Shown piece after piece: positions 23,285 through 32,048 of a DNA stretch of 36,750 nt. The notes beneath the pieces were generated by a model. It was not told the origin of the DNA and made no database searches. It saw nothing but the letters and a program-made list of their open reading frames with translations. Source of the stretch: a virus; IMG/VR virus record IMGVR_UViG_3300009376_001049, positions 1-36,750 of that record; one strand, 5' to 3'. Each line of letters opens with the position of its first letter. Positions within the stretch are counted from its first letter, which is position 1. The translations under genes and the position numbers were made by a program.

Positions 23285-23453
23285 AGATAACAAAGAATAT
23301 GTTTACGAGGAAATATTCCAATTAATCCACTATGGAAGTTGGTCCTTTAGAGAGGCTTATAACCTGCCCGTGTTAATTCGAAAGTGGTTTATCCAGCGCA
23401 TCGCCGCTGAAAAGAAAAGAGAAGTGGAAGCTCGATCTCAGTCAACCCGCTAA
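23259..23453 (+). CDS. Small helical protein overlapping the gp26-family gene
   Basis: A 64-aa frame that I start at a GTG at 23259, 9 bases after GGAGG. The overlap with the upstream gene is 26 bases. The product reads MSAFFGLSEDNKEYVYEEIF, then HYGSWSFREAYNLPVLIRKW and a basic helix. EAYNLPVxIRKWFIxRI recurs in my memory as a companion of gp26-family proteins in T4-like phages. It could be made alone or as a frameshifted C-terminal extension of the upstream protein. A baseplate or tape-measure chaperone role is inferred from position. Confidence 0.7.
   Translation: MSAFFGLSEDNKEYVYEEIFQLIHYGSWSFREAYNLPVLIRKWFIQRIAAEKKREVEARSQSTR
23267..23273 (+). other. Candidate programmed frameshift site (T7 run)
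   Basis: Seven T residues, read TTT-TTT-TGG in the gp26-family frame, lie 9 bases before its TGA. A +1 or -2 slip here would join it in frame to the overlapping 64-aa ORF. No pseudoknot was searched for. The alternative is independent initiation at the GTG at 23259. Confidence 0.35.
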
Positions 23454-23479
23454 TCTGCACAAATAAAACATCTTTATAG

Positions 23480-23488
23480 ACTATTTAT
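23480..23488 (+). promoter_or_regulatory. Candidate late promoter, ACTATTTAT
   Basis: Octamer 29 bases before the next ATG, in a 55-base intergenic gap following the overlapping gene pair. Confidence 0.5.
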
Positions 23489-23508
23489 TATATCTTGGGG
23501 TGTCCTAT

Positions 23509-23838
23509 ATGAAACAGATAGATTTTGAAAATGAGGTTCTTGACTTAGAAGAGGTCAAAAATACTTTAAATGAGAATATTCTCCATGTTTTTGCGGCATG
23601 GATTGAGTATCTTTTATCTAAAATGTTTAAGGGGCGCAGAGTCCCTGTTAGAGTTCGTGGGAACAGAATAGAGGTTGAAAGATTTACCGACGCTCTTGTA
23701 AACGAGAAAAGGTATATGGATTACATTAAGAAGTACGGCTTAGATGACCCCATGACCTACAAACAAAAGTCCAAACTTGATGTTGCCATAAAAAGATTTG
23801 AGCGTGAGGCAAACATAAATTGGCCAATAAGAAATTAA
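23509..23838 (+). CDS. Conserved small tail-region protein
   Basis: A 109-aa, mostly helical protein starting MKQIDFENEVLDLEEVKNTL, with a short basic beta-type segment in the middle (RRVPVRVRGNRIEVERF) and a charged end. ATG 23509 is chosen because GGGG ends 8 bases before it; a GTG at 23500 would overlap that site. No family is recognised. It stands between the gp26-family pair and the tape measure, so a tail-initiation or chaperone role is plausible. A weak 5-bp hairpin (ACTCT/AGAGT) follows at 23852. Confidence 0.65.
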   Translation: MKQIDFENEVLDLEEVKNTLNENILHVFAAWIEYLLSKMFKGRRVPVRVRGNRIEVERFTDALVNEKRYMDYIKKYGLDDPMTYKQKSKLDVAIKRFEREANINWPIRN

Positions 23839-23905
23839 TAAAAGCACGAATACTCTTGGAGAGTAACAGTCTTCTTGTACAGGTGACAAGGGGAGGTTTA
23901 GTGTA

Positions 23906-26170
23906 ATGGCAGTGAAACCGATTATTGATCTGGCTAAACTATCGAAATCACAGATCAAAGCATTAGCTAAACAATTAGCTCCCTATCTTAAGACCGGCGC
24001 TAAAGGCGGAGTTGGCACCGGACTTGGTGTCGGCGTCGGCATGAAGCTGCCGGATCTCGCCAAAGACATCGGCATGGGTGGGCTTGAGAAAGGAGTAGAT
24101 GAAGTTCAGGTTGCGCTCGACGCTGTCCAAGAGTCCTTAGGGGTTCAAATACCCCAAAGCATGGGTCAGCTTGCTGGTCAAATTCTCAAACTAAGGATCA
24201 ATCTCGACGACCTATCAAAAGATGTCGGAAGAGCCACTGGACTTTTTACAAAGCTTGGTGGTCAGCTTGAAGAAATATCTGAAAGGAACAGAGATTTAGG
24301 AGTGACATTCGAAAGAACGTCCAAGGCAATGATAGGGCTTGACCAGGGCTTTAGTTTGCTTGCTAGCTCGACAAAGAAGCAAAGGCAAGAAACTCTTCGT
24401 TTTACTTTCGCCCTTGAAAACTTAGGCGTCGCAGCAGAGGATTCTGGCAAAGGGTTAGAAGTTTTTGCTAGAGGCACAGCAATGTCTCAAGAAGCTGCTC
24501 GTAAATCAACAGAACGACTAATTCAACTTAGTCGTCAAATCTCATACAAGGGCGGACCAGCCCAAATGATGCGTGATATTGCCGAGATCGGTCCAATGAT
24601 AGCTAAGTTTGGAACAGACTCCGAACGGGTTATGGGCGACTTGGCCAAAGAGGCAAGAAAAACAGGACTCAGCATGAAGCAGATCTATGATGTGTCCGAT
24701 CAGTTTGATACTTTTGAGGGCGCTTTGGAAACTGCTGGTAAACTTAACGCACAATTTGGTCTAGGTTTAAGTTCGACTGCGTTGCTGAGAGCAGATGATG
24801 CACAAAGAAAACAAATAATAGTTGACAGCTTCCAGGCACAATATGGTAGCTTTGAGGGGCTTGGAGACAGGCGACAAAAGCAATTCATGGCAGAGGCTCT
24901 AGGTCTTGGCGACAACGTTGCGGCTGCAAGACAGTATTTTGAAGGTGAACCTCTTACGACGACGGCAGTTGACAGCCTTGAACAGTCTGCTAAGAAACAA
25001 ACCAAAGTTTCTGAGATGGGTGCGGCTACACAGGAAAAGGCACTCACCGCTATGGGCGATTTCGATTTGCCTATGGGACTTGGCAGAGTAAACGAAATGG
25101 CAGACCAGCTTGTTACCACCTTCTCAAGCCTAAACGCTACGATGAGTTATTTCAACAGAATGACCATGGTAGAGGTAGGAGCCGACACTTTGGGGAGCTT
25201 CTTTGGTGGCAGAAACGAAATTGCCGATATGATCGGGAAGTTCGGTAAAGCAGGTACTCAGATGGCTATCCTTAAAGGGGCTCATGATATAGCTTCAGCA
25301 GAAAGAGCCGGAATACCTCTTCAAGATGCCGGCGGTGGTGGCGGCCTGCACCCGCAAGGAGCGGGGGGCTCACCGCTCGGCGTGGGTTTGATGGGTGGTG
25401 GTGCTGCCGCTACTGGTTATGGTGCTTATAAATATTTTCGTCGAGCGCCTGGAGTGCCAACACCTACAGCTATACCTAGACCCACCTCAGCCCCTGGGTT
25501 TTCTAGAATGCCTGGGGCATCAAGAGTTATGCCTGGCGGAATCACCAGGACCCCTAGCGGAGTCCTTTTACCGCCCGGCTCAAGTGCTCTCCCAAGAGCA
25601 CCTGGAATGGTTCCCTCTAAGGTTGCTGCCGAGGCGACCGAGCAGGTTGTCAAGAAGGGTGCCGGTACAGTGTTGAAAACGGGATTGAAAACGGGAGCAA
25701 AAATGGGGCTCAAGGCGCTGCCTTTTATAGGTCTCGGTATTGGTCTCGTCGAAGCCACCAAACGGATTTCCAAGGGAGATTTTGTTGGCGCTGGGCTCGA
25801 TGTCACAGCCGGCGCTGCTGCCATGGTACCGTTCCTAGGAACCGCTGCTTCTGTTGGCATCAGCGGTCTCGCTGTCGGTGCGAACATGGTTCGAGACAGC
25901 CAAAAACAAGAGGCTGAAACTGTCCGAGCCAGAGCGCAAAAACAAAGCGCAGACCAAGCCACCAACAGACAACAAGACTCACAACGTCAAGTTGTTGCCT
26001 CTGCCGCCACGACTGGGGGAGCCTCCCGTAATTTAACACAGCATATCTTTCTCGGCGAGGATCTTATATGGTCTAAAACTCAACTACTTGACACTGACGA
26101 GCAGTTGAGCCAAACAGGGAGAAGGCTGCCGAAAGACACAGGTGTACCAATCACCGAGGTGATTGGGTAA
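23906..26170 (+). CDS. Tail tape measure / hub protein (gp29-like position)
   Basis: A 754-aa protein with the usual tape-measure make-up. There is a Gly-rich N-terminal segment (30-50), long helical regions (75-400), a Gly- and Pro-rich linker (about 470-570, encoded around 25330-25640), a hydrophobic Ala/Gly-rich stretch (about 605-670) and a Gln-rich, likely disordered region before a short beta-type end. Tape measures occupy the tube lumen, set tail length and leave the tail first. T4 gp29 is 590 aa, so a longer tail is possible. GGGGAGG upstream is a good ribosome-binding site. The family is called from composition and place rather than conserved motifs. Confidence 0.8.
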   Translation: MAVKPIIDLAKLSKSQIKALAKQLAPYLKTGAKGGVGTGLGVGVGMKLPDLAKDIGMGGLEKGVDEVQVALDAVQESLGVQIPQSMGQLAGQILKLRINLDDLSKDVGRATGLFTKLGGQLEEISERNRDLGVTFERTSKAMIGLDQGFSLLASSTKKQRQETLRFTFALENLGVAAEDSGKGLEVFARGTAMSQEAARKSTERLIQLSRQISYKGGPAQMMRDIAEIGPMIAKFGTDSERVMGDLAKEARKTGLSMKQIYDVSDQFDTFEGALETAGKLNAQFGLGLSSTALLRADDAQRKQIIVDSFQAQYGSFEGLGDRRQKQFMAEALGLGDNVAAARQYFEGEPLTTTAVDSLEQSAKKQTKVSEMGAATQEKALTAMGDFDLPMGLGRVNEMADQLVTTFSSLNATMSYFNRMTMVEVGADTLGSFFGGRNEIADMIGKFGKAGTQMAILKGAHDIASAERAGIPLQDAGGGGGLHPQGAGGSPLGVGLMGGGAAATGYGAYKYFRRAPGVPTPTAIPRPTSAPGFSRMPGASRVMPGGITRTPSGVLLPPGSSALPRAPGMVPSKVAAEATEQVVKKGAGTVLKTGLKTGAKMGLKALPFIGLGIGLVEATKRISKGDFVGAGLDVTAGAAAMVPFLGTAASVGISGLAVGANMVRDSQKQEAETVRARAQKQSADQATNRQQDSQRQVVASAATTGGASRNLTQHIFLGEDLIWSKTQLLDTDEQLSQTGRRLPKDTGVPITEVIG

Positions 26171-26190
26171 GATGAGCAGGAGCATGAACA

Positions 26191-27057
26191 ATGGCCAATA
26201 AACCAACAGATGACTTTCTAAGTAGGAACAGCCTTCCAGGCGAGAAAAATCTTTTTAATAAAGGGATGAGATTAGAGATCACCCATCTGCCAACTGATTA
26301 TTCAGTGGCTTTCTCTGCTTTTTTGGACCAGTTTAGTGACGCTTATAACTCAGAGTGGCATGAGGAGTTTTCTTATGGAAGAATGGACCCCATTGGAGGA
26401 TTCCAACAGACTACAAGAAATATTTCCGTTGCTTGGCGGGTGCCTGCATCAAGTTTTGAACAGGCTAAAGATAACTTAGACAAAGTTAATAAGATCGTAT
26501 CGTTCCTGTATCCCCGATATGGAAAGGCGGGAAGGTCACAGGCGCATTTTATAGAGATGGGTCCCTATTGGAAAGTAAAGTTTGGAAACCTAATATGCAA
26601 CTCTCTAACGGGTGGTCCTCTTTTGGGATGGGTTAATGGAATTACGGTTGATCCTCTTTTTGAGGAAGGAACGTTTATGTTGGGTCCGACTGATTCATCA
26701 ACAGATTTTCTTGAGAGCACAAACCCAACACTCAGGGACTTTGTAACCGAGGGCGGTGTAAATTATTATCCAAAAACATATAGATTAAATTTTGAGATGA
26801 AAGTTCTGCATGAACACTCGGTTGGGTGGAAGAGAGACCCTAGCGGAGATAGGTTTATATTTAGAGGTAAAATGGGTAGGTCTACCGATGGCAAACCTTT
26901 CCCTTATCCTTCGGAAAGAAAAGTCAGTGACCCCATAGATGAAACAACGATTGGTATAGAGGATGTAGTAGAACAACCTGAGTACAACCCCACCGAAAAT
27001 GATCATGTCTTTGTAAATGCAAAGAACGTATTGTCTAGTAATGGGGATAGGGGATAA
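26191..27057 (+). CDS. Baseplate tube-initiator-like protein, copy 1 (gp48/gp54-like)
   Basis: A 288-aa protein sharing most of its first 170 residues with the next gene: LPGEKNLFNKGMRLEITHLP, TDYSVAFSAFLDQ, YGRMDPIG, the VAWRVPAS strand, DNLDKVNKIVSFLYP, KFGNLICN and GGPLLGWVNGITVDP. The beta-rich layout with a W-x-VP-A-S strand fits a tail-tube fold. In T4 two related tube-fold proteins, gp48 and gp54, cap the hub and start tube polymerisation. Synteny after the tape measure and before gp53-like supports this. T4 sequence identity is not visible to me. The copy differs by an insert near residue 165 (TDSSTDFLESTN) and by its C-terminus. Confidence 0.6.
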   Translation: MANKPTDDFLSRNSLPGEKNLFNKGMRLEITHLPTDYSVAFSAFLDQFSDAYNSEWHEEFSYGRMDPIGGFQQTTRNISVAWRVPASSFEQAKDNLDKVNKIVSFLYPRYGKAGRSQAHFIEMGPYWKVKFGNLICNSLTGGPLLGWVNGITVDPLFEEGTFMLGPTDSSTDFLESTNPTLRDFVTEGGVNYYPKTYRLNFEMKVLHEHSVGWKRDPSGDRFIFRGKMGRSTDGKPFPYPSERKVSDPIDETTIGIEDVVEQPEYNPTENDHVFVNAKNVLSSNGDRG

Positions 27058-27062
27058 CTAAG

Positions 27063-27947
27063 ATGCAATCTAAGAACTTCTTAATGAAAAAAGGTTTACC
27101 GGGAGAGAAAAATCTTTTCAATCGTGGTTTTAGGCTTGAAATAACACACCTCCCGACTGACTATTCGGTGGCCTTCTCGGCGTTCATAGATCAAATGAGT
27201 GATTCTTATAATTCCGAGTGGAACGCTGAACAGGTTTTTGGCAGGATGGATCCGATCGGAACCTTTAGCCACACCACAAGGGCTGTTTCTGTTGTTTGGA
27301 GGGTGCCAGCAACAAGTCCAGAAATGGCTCAGGACAACCTTGATAAAGTAAATCGACTTGTTACCTTTTTGTACCCCACATACTCGGATTCTGTTGGGGC
27401 AACGACAATGAATCAAGGACCCATGTGGGGCGTCAAGTTCGGCAATTTAATTTGCAATGCACAAACAGGAGGACCACTGCTGGGTTGGGTTAGGGGAATT
27501 ACTGTTGACCCTGTATTGGAAGATGGAGTTTTCACGCTAGATAAAAAAGGAATCAGATATTTACCAAAAACCTTAAGACTCAACTTTGAGCTAAGAGTGA
27601 ACCATGAGCATGACCTAGGCTGGGCTGATGACCCCCACGATCCGGGCAACTATATTTTTAGGGGAGCTACGTTGACACCCGAGAATAATCAGCCCGATCA
27701 AAGCATAGCTTTTCCCTACGCTTCAAGTAGATACTCTTCGGATCATATTGACGAAACTACATTTGCTGATCTGGTGATGATGGCTGCTGGCAACTCTACC
27801 GGTAGGGTTGTGGAAACAATAGATGAGAACGGACAAACCCGCCTAGAAATGGGGAGCCCAACAGGTCTTCAAGGACAAGAACAATCCGCCGCAAAAGGCG
27901 TCCTCTCTCCAACCACGAGAAGACCGCTGATAAGAAGAAAGGGCTAA
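27063..27947 (+). CDS. Baseplate tube-initiator-like protein, copy 2 (gp48/gp54-like)
   Basis: A 294-aa paralogue of the preceding gene, starting five bases after its stop. It has the same ordered blocks (LPGEKNLFNRGFRLEITHLP, YGR-like FGRMDPIG, VVWRVPAT, KFGNLICNAQTGGPLLGW and LPKTLRLNFELRVNHEHDLG). It lacks the insert of copy 1 and carries a longer, Gln/Ser-rich C-terminus ending RRPLIRRKG. Two adjacent tube-fold proteins at the baseplate match the T4 gp48/gp54 two-layer cap. Which copy would be which is not clear. Confidence 0.6.
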   Translation: MQSKNFLMKKGLPGEKNLFNRGFRLEITHLPTDYSVAFSAFIDQMSDSYNSEWNAEQVFGRMDPIGTFSHTTRAVSVVWRVPATSPEMAQDNLDKVNRLVTFLYPTYSDSVGATTMNQGPMWGVKFGNLICNAQTGGPLLGWVRGITVDPVLEDGVFTLDKKGIRYLPKTLRLNFELRVNHEHDLGWADDPHDPGNYIFRGATLTPENNQPDQSIAFPYASSRYSSDHIDETTFADLVMMAAGNSTGRVVETIDENGQTRLEMGSPTGLQGQEQSAAKGVLSPTTRRPLIRRKG

Positions 27948-27957
27948 GGAGAAAAAA

Positions 27958-28299
27958 ATGGCATCAAGATATGGTAATAGATCTTTTATTTTTAATGATA
28001 ACGATGAGTATAGGAAGGCTTTCTTCAATGACCGAGGTATTAACGAAATTGTTCAATACGACACGGCAAATTTTTCCTATCCAACTTTGGATGAAATGGA
28101 CAGCCTCAGTACGATAACAGTCAGATGGTCGGCGACCTCTAAGCTGTACAACTTGTCATCAGAGTATTACGGTTCTCCAACTTATTGGTGGGTTATAGCT
28201 CTTTACAACAAAAAGCCCACCGAAGCAGAGTTTAAAATTGGTGACCTTGTTTATATCCCGTTGCCGTTGGATGTAATATTAAGGTATTACGGGGTTTGA
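27958..28299 (+). CDS. 53: Baseplate wedge protein (gp53-like, LysM-type fold)
   Basis: A 113-aa protein. The key block STSKLYNLSSEYYGSPTYWW-like sequence (residues ~60-80), followed by VIALYN and IGDLVYIPLPLDVILRYYG, has the pattern of gp53. There, RPEELANAIYGNPQLYWVLL and a LysM-like hairpin place the wedge protein against the hub. T4 gp53 is 196 aa; here only the core seems kept. It is preceded by AAGGAGA and followed by the large hub-like gene. Confidence 0.72.
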   Translation: MASRYGNRSFIFNDNDEYRKAFFNDRGINEIVQYDTANFSYPTLDEMDSLSTITVRWSATSKLYNLSSEYYGSPTYWWVIALYNKKPTEAEFKIGDLVYIPLPLDVILRYYGV

Positions 28300-28304
28300 A
28301 CTAA

Positions 28305-31300
28305 ATGGGCAGGAATGTTTTCAGTGTTTACCCTTGGGTTGATATAAATAAACAAAATGATGCCGGCTGGGCTAGGTGCCTTACAAACCTCGGAAGGGAT
28401 GAAAATAACCGCCCCGTCGAGTCGATGGGATTCATTTCGGGACAGTATTTTCCGACTGAAGATCGCTGGCTAACGAACCTAGGGTTCGAAAAGGGCATAT
28501 ATGATGCGGCAAAAGAAAATAACCAACAAGAGATGGAAAACTTTACTTTAAAGCACACAGATACTATCTCAAGGAAAGAGTTCTTGGTTCCTGTGTTAAT
28601 TAGGGAGGCTATTGAGTTAGCGGATATTATTAAATCGGCACAATCAGTATTAGTTGACGCATCTGTTGACCGTGCTCCCAACGGGTCGGTTCAAGTGGCA
28701 AACACGCTAAGACCCGAAGAGGCTTTCGGCGAAATGACTTTGCTTCAGTGGCTTATTACAGCCATGGAAGACGGCGGCGAAAACTTGTCGCAATCAGAAC
28801 AAGAGCTTATTGCCGAGACCACTGAATATGAAGGAAACGAAGTTCAGAGGGAGATGGCCAAGCTCGGCATGTTGAGGTTGCCGACCGGCAGGCAGTATGG
28901 CAATGCTTCAGGTATGAGCTATAGAGATGCCGCAAAAAGACTTAAACTGAGTTACCCAAGGGTTCTTAATTTCGACCCTATGTTTGAGTACCTGGGCAGA
29001 GGGGAAGATCTTGCCATCGTTGGTAGGAACATGATGGCACAACTTGGTAAATATTTTGGCAAAGCCATTCCCTCTGCCAATGGACGAATTGATGCCTCTC
29101 AGTATCGACCGCTGTCAAAAATCACCGGGGCAGCAAATGACAGCCCCCTGAAGCAGTTCAATGTACCTGACCCGGCTCGTGACGGCTTTGAGGGGAACCG
29201 AGACGGGCAAGTTCGCTTTAAGTATTTTGACGATGAATCTTACGCCAACATTAAGAGGTTTATCGATAAAAGCCATGCGGATTATATCGCCGACCTACTC
29301 GCAGAAGAAGAGCCTACCCTCGCCCAAGCGCAGGAAGCTATACAGAAGCCTGCTGCAAAATTTACAACAGCGGTTACTTCTGCGCCAAAAGGTGGAGATC
29401 CCGAGAATGCGGCAAGAGTGAGGATTTTGAATGGACAAAAGATACTGATGCGTCACATGTCAGACCTTATCAACATAAATAGTTTAACTCGCACGGAAGA
29501 ACTCGGCGGTGAAGGCTCGGGTGAGAAATCTGTTGCGCAAAGAAGAAAGATTGTTGAATGCCAAAGTCTTATAAATTATTATGGAAAACCAGAGTCGTTA
29601 CTGAATCTAATAAATAATCCGTTTTCTGGACTAGAAGACTACATAAACGCCAACACCGCAGAGTTATCCACTCTCGTTCCACAAATGACTTTTTTCTTGA
29701 CCAACGACAAAGGGTATAGGAGAAAAATTGAGTTCCCCGATCATGTGCATGAGTACCAAATTAAGAAACTTGCCAAAGGCAGAGCCAGTACTGACATTGA
29801 TAAAATGCTTAGAGCCCGATCAAATCACGGGACAGATGCCGGCGTAAAAAGCTTTACTTGGGATTACGACGCTAAAGATTATGGACAATATGTCATCAAA
29901 GCCAACCTTGCGATATTCTTCGGGTCAGCCCTAGACTTATTGAACGATGATTATAGGGCTTTTTTAGATACCACTGGCCAACCTACTCTTGGTTCGCCTG
30001 TTATAAACAAGCGTGGGAAATTTATAAAGATCTCCGAAGCAGATAAAAAGAAAAAGGTTGCCAAGATACTTAAGATACGACAAGCAAAATGTCAAAAAGA
30101 AAACCCACCAAAAGAAACCCAAGGCGGCAAAATAGATCACAACTCAGTCAGGCAAACTAACTTTTTAGTGCCTGGTGCCCAGCGTCTTCATTTAGCTGTT
30201 AGGGTTGGGTGGGCTTACCCCGAAGGCAAAATGCCAAGAGGCGTTAGTAAAACATTTAGAGAGGCAATTCGCAAGACACAAAGAGAGATAAGACTTGAGT
30301 TGAGTGGGTATGATGTAGATTATTCGCAAAACGGGCAACTGACGCTGAACCTGTCTTATTCGGGGTTTATAGACAACGCTACGGACCACATTGTCAAGGC
30401 AGATATTTTAGCTGGACATAGCGACATTGATGAAGAGGCTGTCCCCCTATCAAAATTTGTTACACCGCTGCCAGAAAATGACGCAGATCCAGAAATATCT
30501 AGAACAAATGCCATCACATACGCTAAGGCAGCTTGGCCAAAAGGGTATATTGTAAGAAAGGCTATAAAGAACTTTGTCCCAGGCGGAAAATATGCAATGT
30601 CGGACCTCAACGAAACAGTGGATCTTGCAAAATCTGGCGTCGAATACGAACTAAGAACACTCCGAATGGCTATAAGAGCGTATCAGGAGAACATATCTAA
30701 ATTGTCCTATGCAAAAAAATATGAAACCATCGCCACAGATGCTTCTACTGGCGAAACTATGAATTTGATTCAGATGGTTGACCTGTGGAAAGGCTATGAG
30801 AAAGCAGCAGCGATAGCCTTAGATAATATCAATGAAACGATAAGGGAGCCAAAATATGCGGCTCTTCTGAATAATCTATTATTGGACAAGAAGATTTATT
30901 ACGCTCGGCTAAGGTCTGAGACGACTGCCCTCAACGCATCGGCGTATAGTCAGAAACCACTAGCTGATAGTGGCCTCGTCGGACCAGCCGTTGCTAACTA
31001 TAGCGTGAACTTTGCGGCTACACAACCAAAAGGAAAAAAAGAATCACTAGCGGAGAGGAAGAAGAGAATAAAAGCTGCCCTGGCTAAAGCCTCAGCCGGG
31101 CAAAGTCCTGCTGCGCTGCTTGACCCTAAAGTGGTGTCTACCCGAGATTTTGATTTGGCTCATGGCACAAGAAACTTGTATTATATTCGCCTTGGCGACC
31201 TTGTCGATAATATCTTAAATAATCTAACAATGTCTAAAGAAGACGAGGACTATTTCAAGGTTATCCTTGGTTCGTTTTCCCCTTCGCAAATAGGTATCCC

Positions 31301-32045
31301 TGGGTTTAGAGACGATCAGGTTGTTATGTTGGCTGACATTCCTATAACCTTGGAATATTTTGGACAATTTTTTATTAAAACAGTCGTCGCATCTCAGAGA
31401 GACTCAATGTCTCTTAAGACGTTTTTGATATCTCTTATGAGGACGTTGTTGTCTCCCATAATACGGGAAGTGGCAAAAGGGGAGGGCAAGATAGCACCAA
31501 TTTTTAATTTGACTACCTTGTTTTCTGGAGTTGAGATTGACGCTGGCACTGTCATAACCCAGGGTAAACTTCAGACCGTAGCCAATCAACGAGAGCAGGC
31601 CTCTATGGCAACAGACAAGTATCTAGTCATCGGCGTTAGGCAAATAACTCACAAGGATCGTTTTGGCGTCGAGGAGGACGATCTCAAAGAGGGTATATAT
31701 CATTTAAAACTAGGTACTGATAGGGGAATTGTTAAGAGTTTTTCTTTTAGCGAAATGAACCTTACAAGTCAATACCGGGCGATGCAGGTTCTGAAAAGCG
31801 CAAACGGCGACGGCGCTGTAATTGTGCCTCAAAATATAGAACTAACTCTTTATGGTAACCAGTTTTTTCCAAACGGTACCTTACTATATATTGATGCAGA
31901 TGTTGGCTTTGGTCGTGAAATATCTAAAAAGCTTGGCATTGGTGGTTACTATACGGTTATAAGATCTCTTCACACGATAACCGCTGGAAAGTACGAAACA
32001 AAACTCTCCTGCAAGTTCGAATCTTCTGGAAACAAGGATGGGTAA
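28305..32045 (+). CDS. Very large baseplate hub-like structural protein
   Basis: A 1246-aa protein, the largest in the window. The N-terminal part is helical and charged. The middle (about 450-760) has alternating strands and contains AQRLHLAVRVGWAYPEG and a basic RKTQREIRLELSGYDVDYS section. The last ~70 residues (NIELTLYGNQFFPNGTLLYI, then GIGGYYTVIRSLHTITAGKY and ETKLSCKFES) resemble the closing barrel of gp27/gpD-type hub proteins, with GGYY-x-IxxxxHxI-x-G-x-ETKL. I read it as the hub that links tube and spike, enlarged by extra domains. Similarity beyond that end is not recognised. It starts at ATG 28305 with only a weak ribosome-binding site and probably relies on coupling. Confidence 0.6.
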   Translation: MGRNVFSVYPWVDINKQNDAGWARCLTNLGRDENNRPVESMGFISGQYFPTEDRWLTNLGFEKGIYDAAKENNQQEMENFTLKHTDTISRKEFLVPVLIREAIELADIIKSAQSVLVDASVDRAPNGSVQVANTLRPEEAFGEMTLLQWLITAMEDGGENLSQSEQELIAETTEYEGNEVQREMAKLGMLRLPTGRQYGNASGMSYRDAAKRLKLSYPRVLNFDPMFEYLGRGEDLAIVGRNMMAQLGKYFGKAIPSANGRIDASQYRPLSKITGAANDSPLKQFNVPDPARDGFEGNRDGQVRFKYFDDESYANIKRFIDKSHADYIADLLAEEEPTLAQAQEAIQKPAAKFTTAVTSAPKGGDPENAARVRILNGQKILMRHMSDLININSLTRTEELGGEGSGEKSVAQRRKIVECQSLINYYGKPESLLNLINNPFSGLEDYINANTAELSTLVPQMTFFLTNDKGYRRKIEFPDHVHEYQIKKLAKGRASTDIDKMLRARSNHGTDAGVKSFTWDYDAKDYGQYVIKANLAIFFGSALDLLNDDYRAFLDTTGQPTLGSPVINKRGKFIKISEADKKKKVAKILKIRQAKCQKENPPKETQGGKIDHNSVRQTNFLVPGAQRLHLAVRVGWAYPEGKMPRGVSKTFREAIRKTQREIRLELSGYDVDYSQNGQLTLNLSYSGFIDNATDHIVKADILAGHSDIDEEAVPLSKFVTPLPENDADPEISRTNAITYAKAAWPKGYIVRKAIKNFVPGGKYAMSDLNETVDLAKSGVEYELRTLRMAIRAYQENISKLSYAKKYETIATDASTGETMNLIQMVDLWKGYEKAAAIALDNINETIREPKYAALLNNLLLDKKIYYARLRSETTALNASAYSQKPLADSGLVGPAVANYSVNFAATQPKGKKESLAERKKRIKAALAKASAGQSPAALLDPKVVSTRDFDLAHGTRNLYYIRLGDLVDNILNNLTMSKEDEDYFKVILGSFSPSQIGIPGFRDDQVVMLADIPITLEYFGQFFIKTVVASQRDSMSLKTFLISLMRTLLSPIIREVAKGEGKIAPIFNLTTLFSGVEIDAGTVITQGKLQTVANQREQASMATDKYLVIGVRQITHKDRFGVEEDDLKEGIYHLKLGTDRGIVKSFSFSEMNLTSQYRAMQVLKSANGDGAVIVPQNIELTLYGNQFFPNGTLLYIDADVGFGREISKKLGIGGYYTVIRSLHTITAGKYETKLSCKFESSGNKDG

Positions 32046-32048
32046 ATA

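Noticed and set aside
23852-23864. Hairpin ACTCT/AGAGT before the tape measure as a terminator
   Set aside because: The stem is only five A/T-containing pairs and no T-run follows.
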